From Chitinophagales bacterium (lineage in GTDB: Bacteria; Bacteroidota; Bacteroidia; Chitinophagales; LD1), in assembly GCA_016787045.1 (NCBI GenBank), contig JAEUVA010000019.1:62001-126000 (forward strand): a stretch of DNA of 64,000 bases, in the 5' to 3' direction. Both the position numbers and the translations under genes were made by a program. Under the pieces are notes generated by a model. It ran no database searches. It saw nothing but the letters and a program-made list of their open reading frames with translations, and was not told the DNA's origin. This document shows, in pieces, positions 8,632 to 16,459 of the stretch; positions within the stretch are counted from its first letter, which is position 1; each line of letters opens with the position of its first letter.

Positions 8632-8637
8632 TGCCAG

Positions 8638-9585
8638 TTACATAGGCCTTGCAATACCACTTATTATTAATATTACGAGAGGAATAGGGATATCTCCTTC
8701 CATTTGCCATTCGCGCTCGGCATGTACGTTGCTCCAGGGTTTTACTATACCGCTTGATATGGTGTATTGATTTTTCCAGTCGGTATCCCAAACGGGCTTA
8801 AAAATGCGCCCGTCCCATTGCCACTCTAAGTTGCGGTTAGTGCGCCATACCGGGCGGAAGTATTCGCCATCCCATTCGTACTGCTCATAGATGTTATTGC
8901 CCCAATAGGGCTTGATGGTTTTGCCGTCAAACGTCCACCCAAGTTGTGGGTTGTTGTTCCAACGAGGGCGCAGAATTTTACCATCCCAAATCCATTCATT
9001 GGCAGTGGTATTTCCCCACATTGGTTTTATACTGCTGAAGGCCGGTTGTACCGCTGCTATTGCCGAGTATTTATTTTTTAACTGTTTCAGTAAATCATGT
9101 CGCTCAATCAGCGAATAGGCCACAATAATGGCGGTTGAGTTGGGTAGTGAATCAGCTAGGTAGTAGGCCAATAGGGAATCGTTGATAGAGGAATAAAAAG
9201 CCATCCACTTGCCCGAGCGTTGCACATGTAGCAGTTCTTTCTGTTGGGCTTCTGCTTCGGAGCGCACCTGACCGGTATAGAACTTGCCGGAGTAGTAAGA
9301 GTAGGCGGGCTGCCGTTCCTCTTTTAACTGAATGGTGTTCCATTTTTCTTCCAAAGGATTCATAGATGTGCAATACAAAAAAATGTTTTGCCGCGCATCG
9401 TTTTCACCGGTAAAAAAAATATTGCCTTTGCTGAAAAACAGTAACCAATTTTTATCGGGCGAATAGATTTCGTTATCCGCTACGTAAAATTGTTTGGTGG
9501 TATCTTTCAAAAAAACAAAACCATTACCCGCATGGCTGTATGCGGTAATGGTGAGAGAGAGGAGTAAGCCAAGTAAGCGGATCAA
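8638..9585 (-). CDS. Secreted protein with six 19-residue W/DG tandem repeats
   Basis: 315 residues with a signal peptide (about 1-19). Residues 20-185 form a domain I do not recognise. The C-terminal part (from about residue 187) is six back-to-back repeats of exactly 19 residues, each of the form [KR]P-x-W-x-x-N followed by a W-x-W-DG-K core; the units start KPMWGN, RPRWNN, KPYWGN, RPVWRT, KPVWDT and KPWSNV. The last two are degenerate in the DG core. Regular short repeats with alternating aromatics suggest a compact beta-structure. The gene start overlaps the end of the HAD phosphatase gene by four bases, so the two form an operon. Function is unknown; export to the periplasm or surface is likely. 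Confidence 0.8.
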   Translation of the reverse strand: MIRLLGLLLSLTITAYSHAGNGFVFLKDTTKQFYVADNEIYSPDKNWLLFFSKGNIFFTGENDARQNIFLYCTSMNPLEEKWNTIQLKEERQPAYSYYSGKFYTGQVRSEAEAQQKELLHVQRSGKWMAFYSSINDSLLAYYLADSLPNSTAIIVAYSLIERHDLLKQLKNKYSAIAAVQPAFSSIKPMWGNTTANEWIWDGKILRPRWNNNPQLGWTFDGKTIKPYWGNNIYEQYEWDGEYFRPVWRTNRNLEWQWDGRIFKPVWDTDWKNQYTISSGIVKPWSNVHAEREWQMEGDIPIPLVILIISGIARPM

Positions 9586-10214
9586 GTAATTATGTTTTGT
9601 TGTTGCAGTAAGTTTATCAGTTCATTGCGATTAGTCAATTGAAATGCCTGCCACCCGAGCGTTTTTGCAGCCGCTACGTTCTCGGCTTTATCGTCCACAA
9701 AAAACGTTTCGTGCGGCAGTAAATTTTGTTGCGAAACTACATAGTTGTAAATATCAGGTTCCGGTTTGCGGTGGCCTATTTCGTTAGAGTAGTAAGCGTG
9801 ATGAAATAAATCCGCAAATCGGGTTTTGCCAAGTTGCGTTTGTGCAACTCTGTCTAATTCGCAAATGTGAATTTCGTTGATATTGCTCAGTGCAAACACC
9901 CGATACTTGTTTTTCAACTGCTCCAGCAACTCTAGTTTTATTTTTGGATAATGAATTAGGATAGCATTCCAAGCATTATCAATTTGTGCATCGGTAGTAT
10001 TGGGTTTCAGAAACTGGCGTAATTGGTTACGGAAATCAGCAGCAGTTATTTGTCCTTTCTCAAATTGATCAAAAATGGGGTGCTGCTTGGCGTAAGAAAC
10101 TATTTCGTTGAAATCAACTGTAGCTAACTGCTGAAAGGCGCGTACGGTAGAGGTGTAGTCAATATCAATAATTACATCACCAATATCAAAAACAAGATTG
10201 CGGTATTGCGGCAT
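9582..10214 (-). CDS. HAD-superfamily hydrolase, YihX-like phosphatase
   Basis: 210 residues. The four HAD motifs are visible: 'FDIGDVIIDID' with nucleophile D10 (the +2 position is Gly, as in YihX), 'ALSNIN' with S110, K150 in 'GHRKPEPDIY', and 'FFVDDKAENV' with D174/D175. The helical cap lies between motifs I and II. YihX of E. coli removes phosphate from alpha-glucose-1-phosphate, but substrate cannot be read from sequence. The gene is the first of a two-gene unit with the W-repeat protein (4-base overlap) and is transcribed divergently from the tRNA at 10280. Confidence 0.9.
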   Translation of the reverse strand: MPQYRNLVFDIGDVIIDIDYTSTVRAFQQLATVDFNEIVSYAKQHPIFDQFEKGQITAADFRNQLRQFLKPNTTDAQIDNAWNAILIHYPKIKLELLEQLKNKYRVFALSNINEIHICELDRVAQTQLGKTRFADLFHHAYYSNEIGHRKPEPDIYNYVVSQQNLLPHETFFVDDKAENVAAAKTLGWQAFQLTNRNELINLLQQQNIIT

Positions 10215-10241
10215 AGGGTTTCAAAAATAGACGCGAAATAG

Positions 10242-10249
10242 TATGTTTG
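10242..10249 (+). promoter_or_regulatory. Bacteroidota -7 box upstream of tRNA
   Basis: TATGTTTG matches the TAnnTTTG -7 consensus and lies 30 bases before the tRNA 5' end. Confidence 0.55.
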
Positions 10250-10279
10250 CCCCGTTGTTCTGAATTTTTAGCACAACAA

Positions 10280-10666
<387 letters not shown>

Positions 10667-10696
<30 letters not shown>

Positions 10697-10727
10697 CAGA
10701 GGGTTGCTACGGCAGCCCTTTTTTATT
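10667..10727 (+). repeat. Right copy of 61-bp perfect direct repeat
   Basis: Identical to 10324-10384 with an offset of 343 bases. It begins exactly at the end of the 7-bp hairpin of the tRNA-like structure and contains a second copy of the tRNA terminator (10700-10724). The stop codon of the convergent Mpo1-like gene (10723-10725) lies inside it. Confidence 0.95.
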
Positions 10728-11082
10728 TCCATTTATTCTCCACCCCGATTATTTTGTGCGCCTCATCTACCTTGCGGTTTATTTGCCCGGTGAGGATGTG
10801 CCAAAACATCACAAAGTCAGACCCTAAACTGTACAGCGGGTATTTGAAGGTAGCCGGCCTGTTTTTTTCTAAGATAAAGTGGCCAAACCATGCAAAGCCA
10901 TATCCACACAATGGCATTAGAGCAATCAGCCAGTATTTTTGCAAAGCCAATGCAGTTACGAAGCAGGCAATAACCAATCCGGTGCCCACGAAATGCAAGG
11001 TGCGATTAGCGGGTCGGGCATGCTCGGTAAGATAATAGGGGTAGAAATCCCCAAAAGTGGTGTAGGTTTTTTCGTTGCTCAT
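10723..11082 (-). CDS. Mpo1/DUF962 family membrane protein
   Basis: 119 residues from the ATG at 11082 (an upstream in-frame start at 11106 is less likely because the family begins near 'YTTFGDFYPYYLTEH'). The conserved pattern 'FYPYYLxEHxxPxNRxLHFxGT' and 'GYGFAWxGHFxxExNRPATFxYPLYSLxSDFxMF' identifies the DUF962 family, related to yeast Mpo1, an Fe-dependent dioxygenase acting on 2-hydroxy fatty acids. The conserved His residues (EH, LHF, GHF) are present and two to three hydrophobic helices are predicted. The enzymatic role in bacteria is not established by this sequence. Its stop codon lies within the right 61-bp tRNA repeat, so element insertion reached the very end of this gene. Confidence 0.9.
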   Translation of the reverse strand: MSNEKTYTTFGDFYPYYLTEHARPANRTLHFVGTGLVIACFVTALALQKYWLIALMPLCGYGFAWFGHFILEKNRPATFKYPLYSLGSDFVMFWHILTGQINRKVDEAHKIIGVENKWK

Positions 11083-11122
11083 GCAGCTAATGTGAAGAAA
11101 TGCCACAGCACTTCAAAATTTA

Positions 11123-11163
11123 TTTTGTGGATTGAATTATGTATTTAACTTTGCACTACAAAG
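11123..11163 (+). promoter_or_regulatory. Promoter with palindromic operator upstream of 11174 gene
   Basis: A TTTTG at 11123-11127 and a TAACTTTG -7 box at 11146-11153 have 18 bases between them. The -7 box overlaps an inverted repeat CTTTG-CACTA-CAAAG (11149-11163), followed by CACTTTT. The same arrangement recurs at 12204-12221. Confidence 0.7.
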
Positions 11164-11173
11164 CACTTTTAAA

Positions 11174-11833
11174 ATGGCGGATTCAAAGCAACATATTCAG
11201 CAGATTACAGAGATACGTAACATTATGGAGCGCTCATCGCGATTCATTTCACTAAGCGGATTATCGGGCGTATTTGCTGGGTTTTTTGCACTGGCTGGTG
11301 CTGGAGCATTTCATGTCTATATTAATCAGCGGTTGAGCTATGGATACGGACAAATTGCCCGCGCTGTACCCGTAGATATTGCCAATGATTTTTTGCTGTT
11401 TTGTATTGCCGATGCAGCTACTGTTCTTATGCTTTCAATTTGTTTCGCTTTGTTTTTTACCTGGCGGAAATCTCAAAACACAGGGCAGATGATTTGGGAT
11501 AAGTCCGCTCGAAGAATGCTGCTCAGTTTATTTATTCCGCTAATAGCCGGTGGTGTGTATTGCCTGGTGCTGTTGCAGTATGGCTGGTTTGGGTTGATAG
11601 CCCCCACCACTCTCATTTTTTATGGTTTGGCATTGCTTAATGCATCTAAACACACTTTAGATGAAATAAAGTGGTTGGGTATTTCTGAAATAGCTCTTGG
11701 CTTAATTGGTTTGTTTTTTATTGGCTATGGTGTAACGCTCTGGGCTATTGGTTTTGGTATATTACACATGATATACGGTTTAGTGATGTATGTACGTTAC
11801 GATGCAAAGCCACAACAAAAAAAGTATTGGTAA
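11174..11833 (+). CDS. Polytopic membrane protein, Bacteroidota conserved
   Basis: 219 residues from the ATG at 11174; the longer frame from 11132 is rejected because its start lies upstream of the predicted promoter -7 box. After a polar N-terminus ('KQHIQQITEIRNIMERSSRF') there are about six hydrophobic helices ('LSGVFAGFFALAGAGAF', 'LLFCIADAATVLMLSICFALFF', 'LLSLFIPLIAGGVYCLVLLQ', and three more). No transport or enzyme motif is recognised. Such proteins are often encoded beside a winged-helix regulator of the kind that starts 51 bases downstream, and the pair shares an operator-like promoter, so it is probably regulated by that protein. Function unknown. Confidence 0.8.
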   Translation: MADSKQHIQQITEIRNIMERSSRFISLSGLSGVFAGFFALAGAGAFHVYINQRLSYGYGQIARAVPVDIANDFLLFCIADAATVLMLSICFALFFTWRKSQNTGQMIWDKSARRMLLSLFIPLIAGGVYCLVLLQYGWFGLIAPTTLIFYGLALLNASKHTLDEIKWLGISEIALGLIGLFFIGYGVTLWAIGFGILHMIYGLVMYVRYDAKPQQKKYW

Positions 11834-11884
11834 CAACCCTCAACATAGACAAAAAATACATTGATACATTTCTACAATTGATAT

Positions 11885-12190
11885 GTGGTGAAAGAGCTGA
11901 TAGACCGATTAAACAAACAATTTGAAAACCGAATACGATTGGGCATTATGAGTGCATTGATGGTAAACGATTCCGTTGATTTTTTGGCACTCAAAGAGTT
12001 GCTGGACGTTACTGACGGCAATCTTGCCAGCCATGTCAACGCATTAGAGAAAGCAGATTACATAGCGGTGAAGAAAGAGTTTGTAGGAAAGAAAACAAGA
12101 ACCTCTTATGTGGTTACTAATCTGGGGCGCAAGGAATTTGTGCAGCACCTTAACACCCTTGAAAAATTGGTGAAAAGGAACAAAAAGTAA
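11885..12190 (+). CDS. Winged-helix transcriptional regulator (MarR/ArsR-like, PF13601 type)
   Basis: 101 residues, starting at GTG 11885 or 11888 (no ATG is available upstream). The pattern 'RLGIMSALMVNDSVDFLALKELLDVTDGNLASHVNALEKADYI' covers helices 1-3 of a winged-helix domain, followed by the wing 'KKTRTSYVVTNLGRKEF'. This is the short one-domain regulator common in Bacteroidota, which usually represses its own membrane-protein neighbours. Here it lies between two promoters that share the palindrome CTTTG-N5-CAAAG, a good candidate for its binding site; that link is inferred, not shown. Confidence 0.88.
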   Translation: MVKELIDRLNKQFENRIRLGIMSALMVNDSVDFLALKELLDVTDGNLASHVNALEKADYIAVKKEFVGKKTRTSYVVTNLGRKEFVQHLNTLEKLVKRNKK

Positions 12191-12203
12191 TTTTTTTACC
12201 TAT

Positions 12204-12221
12204 TAACTTTGAAAAACAAAG
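12204..12221 (+). promoter_or_regulatory. Second copy of the palindromic operator and -7 box
   Basis: TAACTTTG (12204-12211) matches the -7 consensus and overlaps CTTTG-AAAAA-CAAAG (12207-12221), followed by TACTTTT. It aligns with the promoter at 11146 almost base for base except in the 5-bp spacer, and the ATG at 12230 follows after a very short leader. Confidence 0.7.
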
Positions 12222-12229
12222 TACTTTTT

Positions 12230-12730
12230 ATGAATACATCAAAAACAAACCAAAAAATCAGGTGGACCATTCTGTTTTACATGACTGCCTTGATAGTAAG
12301 TGGAGTTACAGCTATACCTGTAAAGCTAGAGATGGAATGGCTCTTGAGGCACATGCCTTTGCCGCAAGTTGCTATAAATATTTTTGAGGAAGTACTAATA
12401 GCAGTAACTGAAACAGACGGGAAATATCCATTTCTACTTTATGGATACGATTGGCTGGCCTTTGCGCATATAGTAATTGCTATTGCCTTTTGGGGAGTTT
12501 ACAAAGACCCGGTACGCAACAAATGGCTTGTTGATTTTGGATTGATAGCGTGCGTACTGATCATACCTTTTGCAATAGTAGCAGGAGAAATGCGCAGCAT
12601 ACCATTTTGGTGGCGTTTGGTGGACTGTAGTTTTGGAGTGTTTGGAGCATTACCTCTGCTATACATAAGGGCGCTGATTAGACGTATAGAAGTTGTTAGC
12701 GGTGAAGAAAAACTTAATCTTTTATTCTAA
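12230..12730 (+). CDS. Four-helix membrane protein of unknown function
   Basis: 166 residues from ATG 12230, chosen over TTG 12209 because the latter falls in the promoter. Four hydrophobic segments are visible: 'WTILFYMTALIVSGVTAIPV', 'WLAFAHIVIAIAFWGVY', 'LIACVLIIPFAIVAGEM' and 'CSFGVFGALPLLYIRALI'. The loops contain 'LLYGYDWLAF' and 'SIPFWWRLVDCSFG', a pattern seen in uncharacterised Bacteroidota membrane proteins. It has its own operator-like promoter and its stop codon overlaps the ATG of the next small ORF (TAATG), implying coupling. No substrate can be assigned. Confidence 0.8.
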   Translation: MNTSKTNQKIRWTILFYMTALIVSGVTAIPVKLEMEWLLRHMPLPQVAINIFEEVLIAVTETDGKYPFLLYGYDWLAFAHIVIAIAFWGVYKDPVRNKWLVDFGLIACVLIIPFAIVAGEMRSIPFWWRLVDCSFGVFGALPLLYIRALIRRIEVVSGEEKLNLLF

Positions 12731-12927
12731 TGGACTTGCCAAAAAAGAACATGAACTTTTGTATGCACTTGAGGCATACCCTCGCCTTGATACTGGTTTC
12801 TGCCCTGCACAATAAATTAAAAACCACAGTAGAAGATGCAGCCAAACCAACCGAAGAGCAACTGCAGAAACAATTGACAGTAGTATCTGTCATTTATCAT
12901 CTTATAGGAATATTTTACAATGAATAA
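12730..12927 (+). CDS. Small hypothetical protein (65 aa), coupled to the preceding membrane protein
   Basis: The ATG at 12730 overlaps the TAA of the upstream gene. The product has a hydrophobic N-terminal part ('HLRHTLALILVSAL'), a charged middle ('KTTVEDAAKPTEEQLQKQL') and a hydrophobic end ('TVVSVIYHLIGIFY'), so it could be a small membrane-associated protein or the remnant of a larger one. No family is recognised. The overlap with its neighbour is the main support. Confidence 0.5.
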   Translation: MDLPKKNMNFCMHLRHTLALILVSALHNKLKTTVEDAAKPTEEQLQKQLTVVSVIYHLIGIFYNE

Positions 12928-12971
12928 AACAAGTACATGAAACAGCTTTACCTCACCAAAAACCATTACTC

Positions 12972-13628
12972 ATGTACATCTCTCGTCTTTCGCCACCCAT
13001 TCGGGCATTAGTCTTACTCAGCGGATTTTGTTTTGTTCTAGAAGCGTTTCGGCTCATTACCACACAAACGCTCGGCTACATTTTTCTGCCCTGGAATTTA
13101 TGTTTGGCCTGGGTGCCTCTGCTACTAGCTACGGCCATACAGCAGCAGCAAAGCCAAACAAAAGTGACGCTGCTATCTGCCGTTTGGCTTTTATTCTTTC
13201 CTAATGCACCGTACATCATTACCGATTTGCTTCACCTGAAACCACGGCACACCATACCCCATTGGTACGATGTGTTGCTGATTTATAGCTATGCGTTTAC
13301 CGGTTTTATGTTGGGTATTTACTCTGCGCTGTTGGTGTATGCAAAATGGAATCAGTTTGCACCAAGCTGGTTTGCTCGTTTGGTGATGTGCGCAGCAATG
13401 TTGCTGGCTGGTTATGGCATTTATCTGGGTAGGTTTTTGCGGTGGAATTCGTGGGATGCTTTTTTAAATCCACTGCAAATAGTACAGGATACTTTTCACC
13501 GGATTGTTCATCCACTTAACCATTTGCAAACGTATGGTGTAACACTGCTTTGTGGTGCATTGCTGTACTTATCATTCTTAGTAGTGGAGTCATTCTATTA
13601 TTCAACTAATCAAACCACTGAGCAATGA
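12972..13628 (+). CDS. DUF1361 family membrane protein
   Basis: 218 residues with about six to seven hydrophobic helices. The DUF1361 signatures are present: 'YIFLPWNLCLAWVPLLLA' near residue 36, 'LLFFPNAPYIITDLLHL' near 73, 'HWYDVLLIY' near 97 and 'GRFLRWNSWDAF' near 153. The family is widespread and uncharacterised. The gene's stop overlaps the start of the DUF4173 gene (ATGA at 13625), so the two are translated together. It belongs to the membrane-protein cluster that starts at 11174. Confidence 0.92.
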   Translation: MYISRLSPPIRALVLLSGFCFVLEAFRLITTQTLGYIFLPWNLCLAWVPLLLATAIQQQQSQTKVTLLSAVWLLFFPNAPYIITDLLHLKPRHTIPHWYDVLLIYSYAFTGFMLGIYSALLVYAKWNQFAPSWFARLVMCAAMLLAGYGIYLGRFLRWNSWDAFLNPLQIVQDTFHRIVHPLNHLQTYGVTLLCGALLYLSFLVVESFYYSTNQTTEQ

Positions 13629-15094
13629 GAAAAAGTACAGTTATATCAATAGCAGGAGCGATGCTCTTTACAATCATTTTTTATTGTCAAAAAGACGGAG
13701 TTAATTATCTGGTGTTTACAGTTTTTGTATCTGCGGCAACCCTTGCAATCAACCCAATGCTGTACAAGAAAATGCTATGGTGGTTAGTAACGCTCAGTGC
13801 TATAGTAAGCGGAGTTGCAATGGCCTACTACGGCAACAATCTGGCATGGTTAGCAAATGTTGCCGCGCTGCTATTACTTGTTGGCATTAGTGCATCACCT
13901 GTTTCATCGGGCTTTATAGCTTTTTTTCATGCTCTGGTTAGTATGCTGCTAACCGTTGTTAGTTTGGCAAAAAACCTATTCTCAAAAACAGAAGAGCAAA
14001 AAGTATTTCGGCTTAAACAGGCAGTATTATATGTTTTGCCATTATTAGCCACGCTAGTGTTTTTTGGGTTATACAGAATGGCCAACCCGCTTTTTGCAGA
14101 AATCACCAATAAGATTACCATCAACTTTCCTTCAATGGGGCAGGTGCTTTTTACCGGTGTGGGTTTCTATTTATTGTATGGCTGGTTTCACCCGTTTTTG
14201 TTTCAGTATATTTTGAAAACTGATGCCGGTGCGCTCAATTATTTACCATCAATTTCGGAAGAAGAACATCGCCAAACTTTGTGGAGCGAGTTTGTATCTC
14301 TGGAGGCAGAGCGCAAAAGTGCACTCATTCTTTTTGCGCTGCTTAACTTGCTGCTGTTAAGCGTTAACTTGATTGATGTTTACTACGGCTTTATAGCAAA
14401 GGTTTTGCCAACGGGCTTAACGCTTTCTGCATACCTGCATGATGGTACCAATGCACTGATTGTGTCTATTGTAATGGCAGTGGCAATGGTCCTCATTGTA
14501 TTTCGGGGTTATTTAAACTTTGATGACAAGGCAGATAGTATAAAATGGTTGGTTTATATATGGATAGCTCAAAATGTTATCACCATTATTACCACACTTA
14601 ACCGCAATCTGCTTTATATCAACGAGTATGGTCTCACACACCGAAGAATAGGCGTATTTGTGTTTTTAGTATTATGTATAGGTGGTTTGTTGCTCACCTT
14701 CTTAAAAGTAAACTCCAAGCTCAGCAATTGGTTTTTATTGCGCAGTAATTGGTGGATGGTGTATGGATTTTTGATTGCAGGTGCTTGGATCAATTGGGAC
14801 GTCATAATTTTTAAACATAATATGAATTTGGCGGCTTTGCAGCACACCGAGCCGGATGATTATTTTCTTATTTCGTTGAGTCACACAGCAACGCCCGCTA
14901 TGTTAGAAATGTATGCAGCACAGCAAAAAAGCGGCCATGGCATTTTCACAAAAAGAATGGAGCATGATTTGCATTACAGAATAGAGCAAAGTAGAGAGCG
15001 AGTAGAGTATGATGATTGGCCTTCGCAATTATTAATGCATCATATTATTGTGAAAAAAGCAGAGCAACTAAATCTTATTACAACAGTACCATAG
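13625..15094 (+). CDS. DUF4173/DUF4153-like polytopic membrane protein
   Basis: 489 residues with roughly eleven to twelve hydrophobic helices and a polar C-terminal tail. The central cytoplasmic-type loop 'YILKTDAGALNYLPSISEEEHRQTLWSEFVSLEAERKSAL' (given here in part: residues about 196-240) and the later 'TLNRNLLYINEYGLTHRRIGVFVFL' are characteristic of DUF4173 proteins of Bacteroidota. The last part 'EPDDYFLISLSHTATPAML' is soluble. Function is unknown; these proteins are repeatedly found near one-domain winged-helix regulators. The palindrome CTAAC-CGTT-GTTAG lies inside this gene at 13949-13962. It ends the cluster; an imperfect terminator-like hairpin follows at 15108. Confidence 0.85.
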   Translation: MRKSTVISIAGAMLFTIIFYCQKDGVNYLVFTVFVSAATLAINPMLYKKMLWWLVTLSAIVSGVAMAYYGNNLAWLANVAALLLLVGISASPVSSGFIAFFHALVSMLLTVVSLAKNLFSKTEEQKVFRLKQAVLYVLPLLATLVFFGLYRMANPLFAEITNKITINFPSMGQVLFTGVGFYLLYGWFHPFLFQYILKTDAGALNYLPSISEEEHRQTLWSEFVSLEAERKSALILFALLNLLLLSVNLIDVYYGFIAKVLPTGLTLSAYLHDGTNALIVSIVMAVAMVLIVFRGYLNFDDKADSIKWLVYIWIAQNVITIITTLNRNLLYINEYGLTHRRIGVFVFLVLCIGGLLLTFLKVNSKLSNWFLLRSNWWMVYGFLIAGAWINWDVIIFKHNMNLAALQHTEPDDYFLISLSHTATPAMLEMYAAQQKSGHGIFTKRMEHDLHYRIEQSRERVEYDDWPSQLLMHHIIVKKAEQLNLITTVP

Positions 15095-15107
15095 CATTTA
15101 TCGCAAT

Positions 15108-15134
15108 CATCCGATGATGTGCATTCATCGGATG
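15108..15134. terminator. Hairpin between convergent DUF4173 and serC genes
   Basis: A perfect 10-bp stem, CATCCGATGA with TCATCGGATG, encloses a 7-nt loop. The T-run on the + side is weak (TGCTTTTGC), so it may act as a bidirectional terminator. Confidence 0.6.
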
Positions 15135-15154
15135 TGCTTTTGCTGTTACACAAT

Positions 15155-16240
15155 TTAATGTAATGAAGTCTCAAATTCCTGCATTGCATCTATCAGAACA
15201 TCTATACCTTGCTCAGGCATGGCATTATAGATAGATGCGCGAAAACCGCCCACAGTGCGGTAGCCCTTTATACCCACAATGTTTTTTTGCTTGCATAGGG
15301 CTGCAAATTTTTCATCGGTTGCTTCATCGGCTGTGCGGAAGCAAACGTTCATGAGTGAACGATCTTCTTTGGCGGCAATGCCTTGAAACAACATGGAGTT
15401 ATCAATAGCAGTGTATAGCTTCTCTGCTTTGCGAATATTTTGTTGTTCAATTTCTGCAATGCTTTGCTGCTTAGTCCAACGTAAGGCAAGCATAGCCACA
15501 TACACGGCAAAGCAAGGGGGAGTATTGTGCATGCTCTCTTTTATGATGTGTGTGCGGTAATCCAGCATGGCGGGTAATGGTCGGGTTACTTTGCCTAACA
15601 AGTGTTTGTTAACCACTACAAGCGTTACACCGGCAGGGCCAAAGTTTTTTTGTGCGGCTGCATATACCAACCCAAACCGATTGTAATCTAACTTGCGCGA
15701 AAACAAATCGGAACTCATGTCGCAAACTATCGGAATGTTTTTGCTTAGCAGTTCATCTATAAACGTGGTGCTGAGTTGAGTGCCGTAGATGGTATTGTTG
15801 CTGGTGATGTGCAGGTACCTGGCATCAGCCGGCAAGTCAAGTTGTTTTGGGATGTGGGTATAATGGTCTGCTTTGGAAGATGCAGCAATGTGTACTTTGC
15901 CAAAATTTTTGGCTTCGGTAAGCGCATAGTTGGCCCATTGGCCGGTTTCTAAGTAGCCGGCAGTTTCGTTTTCGTTCAACAAATTCATAGGAGCCATACA
16001 AAACTGCATGCTTCCACCACCTTGCAAAAACATTACCTCGTGGTCTGCATCTAATTGCATCAATTCTTTTACTAAAGCAATGGCCTCGTCCATTACGGCT
16101 ACAAACTCTTTGCTGCGGTGCGAAATTTCTAAAACGCTCAACCCAGTGCCGCTAAAGTTGTGTATGGCTTCTTGTGCTTGGTGCAATACTTCTTCGGGTA
16201 AAATAGCGGGACCGCTGTAAAAGTTATACGGTTTTATCAT
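15155..16240 (-). CDS. serC: Phosphoserine aminotransferase
   Basis: 361 residues, the normal SerC length. The enzyme uses PLP to convert 3-phosphohydroxypyruvate and glutamate to phosphoserine and 2-oxoglutarate in serine synthesis, and can also serve vitamin B6 synthesis. Visible features are the start 'YNFYSGPAILP', the PLP phosphate-binding 'QGGGSMQF' (73-80), W102 that stacks on the cofactor, the 'CDMSSD' Asp (about 174), and the Schiff-base lysine K198 in 'AAQKNFGPAG'. The C-terminal 'GGFRASIYNAMP' is the substrate-carboxylate-binding region. The serA gene that often accompanies it in Bacteroidota is not here. Confidence 0.96.
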   Translation of the reverse strand: MIKPYNFYSGPAILPEEVLHQAQEAIHNFSGTGLSVLEISHRSKEFVAVMDEAIALVKELMQLDADHEVMFLQGGGSMQFCMAPMNLLNENETAGYLETGQWANYALTEAKNFGKVHIAASSKADHYTHIPKQLDLPADARYLHITSNNTIYGTQLSTTFIDELLSKNIPIVCDMSSDLFSRKLDYNRFGLVYAAAQKNFGPAGVTLVVVNKHLLGKVTRPLPAMLDYRTHIIKESMHNTPPCFAVYVAMLALRWTKQQSIAEIEQQNIRKAEKLYTAIDNSMLFQGIAAKEDRSLMNVCFRTADEATDEKFAALCKQKNIVGIKGYRTVGGFRASIYNAMPEQGIDVLIDAMQEFETSLH

Positions 16241-16427
16241 GGTGCGAACATAATGCTCTGTACGGAGTTTTCACTTTTGTCATCAAACGGTAAAAACAAA
16301 ATACCCTCAAATGCTTATGACATTTCTATGACAAAACTTTGAGATGTATGGCGTAACCTTGTTCAACGTTTTGGTAAAAGCAACCGGCTTTGAGCTATTG
16401 AAAACACGTTTTGGGGTTGTGTTGCAC

Positions 16428-16459
16428 ACTCCCGCCCGGCATAGGGGCGGGAGTTTTTT
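16428..16459 (+). terminator. Strong G/C hairpin with T-run on + strand
   Basis: ACTCCCGCCC pairs with GGGCGGGAGT (10 bp) around a 7-nt loop and is followed by six T on the + strand only. Both neighbouring genes are on the - strand, so the T-run is on the 'wrong' strand for them. Confidence 0.65.
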
